Shown here one piece after another: positions 58,467-64,000 of a DNA stretch of 64,000 bases (the first letter of the stretch is position 1; each line of letters opens with the position of its first letter). The notes beneath the pieces are model-generated. The model was not told where the DNA came from and made no database searches. It was given only the letters and a program-made list of their open reading frames with translations. A program made the position numbers and the translations under genes. Source of the stretch: an uncultured Muribaculaceae bacterium (GTDB lineage Bacteria; Bacteroidota; Bacteroidia; Bacteroidales; Muribaculaceae); the NCBI GenBank assembly GCA_944321875.1, contig CALUMX010000003.1, positions 62,001 through 126,000 on the forward strand. Reading direction: 5' to 3'.

Positions 58467-59150
58467 ATGTTAGGAACAATTGTAAACACTATCTGCATTA
58501 TGGCTGGCAGTACGCTGGGAAGTCTGGCGAAACGGGCCATCAAACCGAAATATCAGCACGCTCTTTACTATGCGATGGGTCTGGCGGCTTTTGTGCTGGG
58601 TATCAATGCCGTTGCTTCCCATCTTCCCGACAGTCCTTATCCGGTGCTGTTTATCGTGAGTCTGGCGGTCGGTACGCTTATCGGAACGGTGCTGGATATT
58701 GCGGGACGGTTCAACCGGTTGGTAAAACGTTTCTCCAAATCCAATTTGGCGGAGGGGCTTTCGACCGGTATTTTGCTTTATTGCATTGGTACGCTGTCAA
58801 TGGTGGGACCGATTATGAGCGCACTCTACGGTGACAATACCTATCTGTTCACGAATGCAACGCTCGATTTCGTAACGTCGACGGTGCTTGCCAGCACTTA
58901 CGGCATAGGTATGATTCTGGCGGCTCCTGTGCTGTTCCTGTTTCAGGGAAGCATCTATCTGCTTACTTCGTTGGCGGGTGACGTTATTCCGCAGGAACTG
59001 ATGAGTGAGATTTCGATTGTCGGCGGTGTGCTGATTGCCAGTTCTGGACTTGCCATTCTTGACATCAAGGATTGCAAGACGCTCAACATGCTTCCGTCGC
59101 TTTTGGTACCGCCTGTGTTTTTTATACTGAAGCATCATTTGGCATTCTAA
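58467..59150 (+). CDS. DUF554 family membrane protein
   Basis: A 227-residue inner-membrane protein with about seven helices, starting MLGTIVNTICIMAGSTLGSL, typical of DUF554 (YdfK-like). Other family phrases are LFIVSLAVGTLIGTVLDI, LSTGILLYCIGTLSMVGPIM and SIVGGVLIASSGLAIL. It is probably a transporter or channel; no substrate is known. The gene is preceded by two promoter-repeat copies and followed at once by a tandem array of the same family. Confidence 0.92.
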   Translation: MLGTIVNTICIMAGSTLGSLAKRAIKPKYQHALYYAMGLAAFVLGINAVASHLPDSPYPVLFIVSLAVGTLIGTVLDIAGRFNRLVKRFSKSNLAEGLSTGILLYCIGTLSMVGPIMSALYGDNTYLFTNATLDFVTSTVLASTYGIGMILAAPVLFLFQGSIYLLTSLAGDVIPQELMSEISIVGGVLIASSGLAILDIKDCKTLNMLPSLLVPPVFFILKHHLAF

Positions 59151-59151
59151 A

Positions 59152-59351
59152 TTTGCCATTGCTCTCGATTTGCACTACTTTGGATAAGACAGGCGGCATC
59201 TCGGCAATGCCAAATACTTAAAACTGCGTTTTAAATTTGCCATTGCTCTCGATTTGCACTACTTTGGATAAGACAGGCGGCATCTCGGCAATGCCAAATG
59301 CTTAAAACTGCGTTTTAAATTTGTCATTGCTCTCGATTTGCACTATCTTTA
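59152..59351 (+). repeat. Tandem 84-base promoter repeat, locus 4
   Basis: Three -33 boxes (TTTG at 59152, 59236, 59320) recur every 84 bases, the first two units nearly identical. Each has the 20-base spacer CCATTGCTCTCGATTTGCAC (one change in the third) before TACTTTG, TACTTTG and TATCTTTA. The inverted repeat TTAAAACTGCGTTTTAA precedes the second and third -33. The array ends 24 bases before tsaE. Confidence 0.85.
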
Positions 59352-59375
59352 CCACCCTAATTAATTGAAGAAGAT

Positions 59376-59807
59376 ATGAAAACTATAAAGATTGCGTCGC
59401 TGGAGGCTATCTCTGCTGCGACTGACGAGTTTATCGAGGCTATGGGCGACTATACGGTGTTCGCTTTCTATGGCAAGATGGGTGCGGGCAAGACTACGTT
59501 TATCAACGCTCTCTGTGCGCGTCTTGGCGTGGAGGACATCACGAATTCGCCGTCGTTCTCGATTATCAACGAATACCGCTCTGCCACTACCGCTGAGTTG
59601 ATTTATCACTTCGATTGCTACCGCCTGGAAAGCATCGACGAGGCTTACGACATCGGCGTGGAGGACTATTTCGACTCAGGTGCTGTGTGCCTTATCGAAT
59701 GGCCGGAACGCGTGGACGAGCTGTTGCCTGACGATACGGTACGCGTAGACATCGTGGAGGATGAGGCCGGCGTACGCACGCTGACGCTGACTTTCCCTGA
59801 CGAATAG
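59376..59807 (+). CDS. tsaE: tRNA threonylcarbamoyladenosine synthesis ATPase TsaE
   Basis: A 143-residue P-loop ATPase ([15 protein letters not shown], residues about 31-45) with the family phrases [20 protein letters not shown] and CLIEWPERV. TsaE drives the TsaB-TsaD complex that makes t6A37 in tRNAs reading ANN codons. Length is normal. The array of promoter repeats precedes it, and a small Imm17-like gene follows after 5 bases. Confidence 0.96.
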   Translation: MKTIKIASLEAISAATDEFIEAMGDYTVFAFYGKMGAGKTTFINALCARLGVEDITNSPSFSIINEYRSATTAELIYHFDCYRLESIDEAYDIGVEDYFDSGAVCLIEWPERVDELLPDDTVRVDIVEDEAGVRTLTLTFPDE

Positions 59808-59812
59808 CGGTT

Positions 59813-60037
59813 ATGGAGAGTTCGGCGGGACTGTACTTTATGGTGGGAATTTTCCTGCTTTCGGGTGGCCTCTCGGTGACGGCTTCCCTGAGAAACTGGG
59901 ATTGGTTTTTCAACAGTCAGAACGCGCGGATGCTCACGGGGCGGTTCTCGCGCAGGACGGCACGCTGGATTTATTTTGTGGCAGGTGTGCTGATTCTGTC
60001 GATGGCTGTCTGGATTGTGTTGAAATCACATCACTGA
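59813..60037 (+). CDS. Immunity 17-like small membrane protein
   Basis: A 74-residue protein with two membrane helices (LYFMVGIFLLSGGLSVTASL; WIYFVAGVLILSMAVWIV) around the phrase NWDWFFNSQNAR, which resembles the Imm17 family of predicted polymorphic-toxin immunity proteins. No toxin gene is adjacent, so it may be an orphan or have another job. It starts 5 bases after tsaE and is presumably co-transcribed. Confidence 0.75.
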   Translation: MESSAGLYFMVGIFLLSGGLSVTASLRNWDWFFNSQNARMLTGRFSRRTARWIYFVAGVLILSMAVWIVLKSHH

Positions 60038-60056
60038 ACAAAATTAATAGGAAACG

Positions 60057-60109
60057 ACCAATGAGGTTGGCTTGGAGCTGATTGCATGTCTCCAGACCGC
60101 CTCATTGGT
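60057..60109 (+). terminator. Long-armed hairpin after Imm17-like gene
   Basis: ACCAATGAGG pairs with CCTCATTGGT, with an inner TTGGAG/CTCCAG stem; the following TTTG is short, so termination may be weak. Confidence 0.5.
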
Positions 60110-60159
60110 TTGTTATGAAATACGTTTATCTAAAATTTTTTACTAACTGAAAAATAACT

Positions 60160-61326
60160 ATGGTGCCTGCTTATTTGCAATCGAAGCAACACTATGAGAT
60201 TCTGGACGGTCTGCGTGGTGTTGCTGCCTTAATTGTCGTCATCTACCATCTGGGTGAGACGTATGCTTCAAGTTCTGCCGGAGTGGTTTTCCCGAACCAC
60301 GGTTATCTGGCGGTGGATTTCTTCTTCATGCTGTCGGGTTTTGTCGTAGGATATGCCTATGACGACCGTTGGGGCAGTATGTCGACCTGGGCTTTCTTTA
60401 AACGGCGTATTGTGCGCCTTCATCCGATGGTTATCGCCGGGACGCTGATTGGCGCGGCGTTCTATTACTTCGGAGCCGGCGATGTGTTCCCGATTATCGG
60501 TCAGACTCCGTGGGATGCGGTGCTTCTCGCTGTCGTGCTGGGATTGCTGATGATTCCTTCGCCTTTGAGGCTCGACGTGCGCGGCTGGGGTGAGACCTAT
60601 TCGCTCAACGGTCCGGCATGGACTCTGATGTGGGAGTATATAGCCAACATTCTCTACGCGCTGTTCATCCGCCGTTTCTCGAAAACGCTGTTGACGCTGT
60701 GCGTGCTGTTGTCAGCCGTACTGACTGCCGACCTTACGCTGAATCTGAACCTTTTCGGGTTGCTGCCTGACCGTGGCGAGATGAACCACACGCTCGTCGG
60801 AGGCTGGAGCCTTTCTCCGGAACAGTTGTATATCGGTGCTACCCGCTTGTTGTTTCCGTTTTTGTGCGGTCTGCTGCTTTCCCGTATGCAGTGGTCGCTG
60901 AGAATAAGAGGCGGTTTCTATGTGTGCAGCCTGATGGTGGTGGCTTGGCTCGGTTTCCCTCGTCTGGGTGGCGTGGAGAGTCCGATATTCAATGGAATGT
61001 ATGAGCTGGTGTGCATGCTCCTACTGTTCCCGGTAGTGGTGCTGGCAGGTGCCGGCAGTTCGGTGACTGGTAAGAAATCCGTTGCTCTCTGCCGTTTCCT
61101 GGGAGCTATCTCTTATCCGTTGTATATCACCCATTATCCGCTGATTTATCTTCAGACGGCATGGGCTCGCTCTCATCAGGATTTGCCGGCAGGTACGCAC
61201 GTCTTTGTCGCTGTCTCGGTGCTGCTGTTGGCGGTGGGCATTGCCTACGCCTGCCTGAAGCTCTACGATGAACCGGTGAGAGAGCGGTTGCGTCTGCGTT
61301 TCCTTGTCGGTCAGCGCAAGAAGTAA
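60160..61326 (+). CDS. Acyltransferase family 3 membrane protein (OafA-like)
   Basis: A 388-residue inner-membrane enzyme with about ten helices. The family start LDGLRGVAALIVVIYHLGE (with the conserved His) is at residues 13-31; FMLSGFVVGYAY and KRRIVRLHPMVIAG follow. OafA-like proteins add acetyl or similar groups to O-antigen or other surface sugars. It could modify LPS or exopolysaccharide; no glycan genes adjoin it. It stands alone between two hairpins. Confidence 0.93.
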   Translation: MVPAYLQSKQHYEILDGLRGVAALIVVIYHLGETYASSSAGVVFPNHGYLAVDFFFMLSGFVVGYAYDDRWGSMSTWAFFKRRIVRLHPMVIAGTLIGAAFYYFGAGDVFPIIGQTPWDAVLLAVVLGLLMIPSPLRLDVRGWGETYSLNGPAWTLMWEYIANILYALFIRRFSKTLLTLCVLLSAVLTADLTLNLNLFGLLPDRGEMNHTLVGGWSLSPEQLYIGATRLLFPFLCGLLLSRMQWSLRIRGGFYVCSLMVVAWLGFPRLGGVESPIFNGMYELVCMLLLFPVVVLAGAGSSVTGKKSVALCRFLGAISYPLYITHYPLIYLQTAWARSHQDLPAGTHVFVAVSVLLLAVGIAYACLKLYDEPVRERLRLRFLVGQRKK

Positions 61327-61350
61327 ACCGGCAAGCGCCTGTAAAATAAG

Positions 61351-61386
61351 CGAGGGCTGAATCCCGTGGATGGGGTTCAGCCCTCG
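61351..61386. terminator. Two-way terminator between acyltransferase and truA
   Basis: CGAGGGCTGAATCCC pairs with GGGGTTCAGCCCTCG (one G-U) over 15 bases, loop of 6, then GCTTTTAT on the plus strand. Confidence 0.8.
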
Positions 61387-61407
61387 GCTTTTATCGTGAT
61401 GTCTGGA

Positions 61408-62169
61408 TTATCGTTGCTTGCTGTCGACCGGATAGGGGTAGGTCACCTCCCAAAGGAACAGGGCATTGCCCGGAACTGACGTGCCTGCCTCGCAGCGGTC
61501 CTTTTTCTCGATGATTCGGCAGAAGTCGTCGACGGTGATTTTCTTGCGTCCGACGTCGACAAGCGTTCCGACGATAGCCCGCACCATGTTGCGGAGGAAG
61601 CGGTCGGCCGTGATGGTGAACACGAGTTTGTTGCCCTCCATCTGCCAGCGGGCATGGTCGATGCGGCAGATATTGGTCTTCGCGTCGGTGTGTAGCTTGC
61701 TGAAGCTCGTGAAGTCGGTGTAGTCAAACAGCCGGGCGGCTGCCTCGTTCATCGCCTCCACGTCGAGCGGATAGGGCGGAGTCCAGCACAGCGGATAGTC
61801 GAAAGGCGACTTCTCCAGTCCGATGAAGTATTTGTAGGTACGGCTGGTGGCGTCGAAACGCGCATGGGCATCGTCGGCCACACGGCAGATGTCGTAGATG
61901 GCGATGTCGCGGCCTACAAGGCTGTTGAGCGAGCGCACGAGCCGTTGCGGGTCAGTCACCTCGTTGTCGAGGTCGAAATGGGCGTACATTGTGCGGGCGT
62001 TCACCCCCGTGTCCGTACGTCCGGCTCCCGTAATGGCCACTTCGCGGCGCATCACCGTGGACAGCGCCTTCTCCACCGTTTCCTGCACGCTGATGGCGTT
62101 CGGCTGAATCTGCCAGCCGTGGAACGGTGCGCCGTTATAGGCCAAACGCATGAAATAGCGTACAGCCAT
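61408..62169 (-). CDS. truA: tRNA pseudouridine synthase A
   Basis: A 253-residue enzyme from ATG 62169 (5 bases after speA); upstream in-frame codons overlap speA and are not protein-like for this family. The catalytic Asp is in GAGRTDTGVNA (residues about 48-58); the family phrases YNGAPFHGWQ, DFTSFSKLHTDAKTN and RFLRNMVRAIVGTL are present. It makes pseudouridine at positions 38-40 of tRNA. Co-transcribed with speA. Confidence 0.96.
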   Translation of the reverse strand: MAVRYFMRLAYNGAPFHGWQIQPNAISVQETVEKALSTVMRREVAITGAGRTDTGVNARTMYAHFDLDNEVTDPQRLVRSLNSLVGRDIAIYDICRVADDAHARFDATSRTYKYFIGLEKSPFDYPLCWTPPYPLDVEAMNEAAARLFDYTDFTSFSKLHTDAKTNICRIDHARWQMEGNKLVFTITADRFLRNMVRAIVGTLVDVGRKKITVDDFCRIIEKKDRCEAGTSVPGNALFLWEVTYPYPVDSKQR

Positions 62170-62174
62170 TGCCG

Positions 62175-64000
62175 TTAATCCTTTTCGAGATAAGTGTAGC
62201 CGTAGAGACCTGAGCGGTAGTTGCTGAGGAATTCGCGGCCCTCTTCCGGCGTAATCTTGCCCGACTTCATGGAGCGGGTTACCCATGTCTCAACGTTACG
62301 CACGAGTTTCTTCGGGTTGTACTGCACATAGTCGAGCACCTCGGCTACCGTCTCGCCGTCGATAATCTGGTCGATTTCGTAGCGGTCCTGGTAGACGCTG
62401 ATGTGCACGGCGTTCGTGTCGCCGAAGAGGTTGTGCATGTCGCCGAGGATTTCCTGGTAGGCACCCACGAGGAACACGCCCAGGTAGTACGACTCGTTGG
62501 CCTTCACCGGGTGGATAGGCAGCGAGTTCGACATACCCTGGTTGGATATGAAGTAGTTGATTTTACCGTCGGAGTCGCAGGTGATGTCCTGGATGGTAGC
62601 CGTGCGCGACGGACGTTCGTCAAGGCGCGAAATCGGCATAATCGGGAACATCTGGTCGATGGCCCATGAGTCGGGCAACGACTGGAAGAGCGAGAAGTTG
62701 CAGAAATACTTGTCAGGGAGCATCTTCGAGATTTTCAGCTCGTCGGGCACGTGCTTCATGCTTTTGGCTGTCTCGTTGACCTCACGGGCTACTGACCAGA
62801 ACAACTTCTCAATCTGCGCGCGCGTGCGCAGGTCGAGCATACCGAGGCTGAACAGGTCGAGTGCCTCCTCGCGAATCTGCAGGGCATCGTGCCAGCTTTC
62901 GAGCAGTGACTGCTGGTTGAGCTTGTCCCAAATCTGGTAAAGCTCACGAGCCAGCTCGTGGTCGGTTTCGGCAATCTCCTCGTTGTCGTTCCAGATGGGG
63001 AGTTGCGTCGTCTCAAGCACCTCAAAGATGAGCAGAGAGTGGTGGGCTGAGAGCGAGCGGCCTGACTCGGTGATGATGTTAGGCTGCTTCAGCTTGTTTT
63101 TCTCGCATACGTCGACAAGCGCCGAGATGGCGTCGTTGGCATACTCCTGGATGGAGTAGTTCATGCTGCTCTCGCTGGCGCTGCTGCGTGTACCGTCGTA
63201 GTCCACGCCCAGACCTCCGCCGATGTCGATGAAATCGAGCGAGAAGCCCATCTTGCAGAGCTGCACGTAGAACTGCGTAGCCTCGCGGAGCGCGTTCTTG
63301 ATGCGGCGTATTTTGGTTATCTGGCTTCCGATGTGGAAATGAATCAGTTTCAGACATTCGGTCATCTTGCACTTCTGCAGGAAGTCGACCGCCTCAAGCA
63401 GTTCGCTGGAGTTGAGGCCGAACTTGCTCTGGTCGCCGCCCGACTCTTCCCATTTTCCGCTGCCCGAGCTGGAAAGCTTGATGCGGATACCGATGTTCGG
63501 GCTTACGCCGATGCGCTTGGCCAGCGATGCGATGAGGCGCAACTCGTTGAGCTTCTCCACAACGAGGAAAATGCGGCGTCCCATCTTCTGAGCCAACAGG
63601 GCCAGCTCGATGTAGTTCTCGTCCTTGTAACCGTTGCAGATGATGAGGTTCTTCTCGTCGATGTTAGTGGCGAGCACGGCGTGAAGCTCCGGCTTGGAAC
63701 CGGCTTCCAGACCGATGTTGAATTTCTTACCATGCGACACGATTTCGTCAACCACCTGCCGCATCTGGTTTACCTTGATAGGATAGATGATAAAATTCTG
63801 CGCATCGTACTTATACTCTTCCGCTGCTTTCTTGAAACAGCGGGAAATCTTCTCGATGCGGTTGTCCAAAATGTCAGGGAATCGCAGCAGTACGGGAGCC
63901 GTGATGTCGCGAATTTGCAACTCGTCCATCAACTCCTTCAAGTCGACTGACGCATAACCCTCTCTTGGAGTCACTTGAACGTGACCTTTGTCGTTAATTG
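62175..64000 (-). CDS. speA: Biosynthetic arginine decarboxylase, 5' end cut by window edge
   Basis: Over 600 residues of a PLP enzyme that makes agmatine, a polyamine precursor. The frame is open to base 64000 (INDKGHVQVTPREGYASVDL is read at the edge), so the N-terminal 20-30 residues lie outside. The PLP lysine is in IIYPIKVNQ; other motifs are HFHIGSQ, DIGGGLGVDYDG and ESGRSLSAHH. It ends 5 bases before truA, on the same strand. Confidence 0.95.
   Translation of the reverse strand, partial: INDKGHVQVTPREGYASVDLKELMDELQIRDITAPVLLRFPDILDNRIEKISRCFKKAAEEYKYDAQNFIIYPIKVNQMRQVVDEIVSHGKKFNIGLEAGSKPELHAVLATNIDEKNLIICNGYKDENYIELALLAQKMGRRIFLVVEKLNELRLIASLAKRIGVSPNIGIRIKLSSSGSGKWEESGGDQSKFGLNSSELLEAVDFLQKCKMTECLKLIHFHIGSQITKIRRIKNALREATQFYVQLCKMGFSLDFIDIGGGLGVDYDGTRSSASESSMNYSIQEYANDAISALVDVCEKNKLKQPNIITESGRSLSAHHSLLIFEVLETTQLPIWNDNEEIAETDHELARELYQIWDKLNQQSLLESWHDALQIREEALDLFSLGMLDLRTRAQIEKLFWSVAREVNETAKSMKHVPDELKISKMLPDKYFCNFSLFQSLPDSWAIDQMFPIMPISRLDERPSRTATIQDITCDSDGKINYFISNQGMSNSLPIHPVKANESYYLGVFLVGAYQEILGDMHNLFGDTNAVHISVYQDRYEIDQIIDGETVAEVLDYVQYNPKKLVRNVETWVTRSMKSGKITPEEGREFLSNYRSGLYGYTYLEKD

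Overview
The window looks like the chromosome of a Bacteroidales bacterium. Evidence: sigma-ABfr-type promoters (-33 TTTG, about 20 bases, -7 TAnnTTTG) stand before many genes; Shine-Dalgarno sites are largely absent; proteins with Por-type C-terminal sorting domains, GH43/GH29 glycosidases, SpeA, a PHP-type CpsB phosphatase and Bacteroidales-specific families (DUF4251, DUF4199-like) are present. A Muribaculaceae-like genome fits, but the family is inference. I see no phage, plasmid backbone, insertion sequence, rRNA or CRISPR array. Two protein genes are cut by the window ends: a secreted protein at 1 and speA at 64000.

Layout. 1-5.2 kb: secreted FN3-like protein, a TPR/membrane/HTH regulator and a GH43 glycosidase. 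5.3-8.4 kb: hpt-adk, an unknown gene, an AraC regulator and tRNA-Pro. 8.5-9.6 kb: an AT-rich DUF1016 nuclease-like gene. 9.8-15.7 kb: a polysaccharide export and tyrosine-kinase cassette with two Wza-like lipoproteins and no glycosyltransferases. 15.9-18.8 kb: a four-domain CoA-disulfide-reductase/rhodanese/TusA/DsrE fusion plus a MarR regulator, with a twin operator over the promoter. 19-24.8 kb: three secreted proteins with sorting domains, divergent from a second TPR/HTH regulator. 24.8-30.2 kb: a seven-gene housekeeping operon (trmD, divIC-like, coaX, lptC, CorC-like and others). 30.2-34.7 kb: a MITE-like element and two GH29 fucosidases around an acetyltransferase. 34.9-38.4 kb: sigma-54 activator, lptE, TPR gene, secG and a GNAT gene. 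38.6-47.6 kb: MATE pump, a third TPR/HTH regulator with a stop codon in its signal peptide, a TonB-type barrel, an omega-amidase-like protein, a frameshifted AraC gene and an amino-acid symporter. 48-52 kb: pepT, miaA, a sugar-kinase-like gene and a CBM9 protein. 52-54 kb: a membrane Ser/Thr kinase and a 47-residue membrane peptide between two near-identical hairpins. 53.9-64 kb: DUF4251, DUF4199-like, bioB, SRP RNA, tRNA-Thr, a GNAT-amidase fusion, DUF554, tsaE, Imm17-like, an acyltransferase, truA and speA.

Two recurring patterns seem most worth pursuing. First, four loci (44.3, 47.6, 58.4 and 59.2 kb) carry copies of one promoter-bearing repeat of 75-84 bases, in which the normally free -33/-7 spacer is conserved and a changing inverted repeat sits just before -33. 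Second, three regulators share a TPR - membrane helix - LuxR-like HTH plan, and each lies beside genes for surface or secreted proteins, suggesting a one-component, membrane-tethered way of controlling the cell surface.
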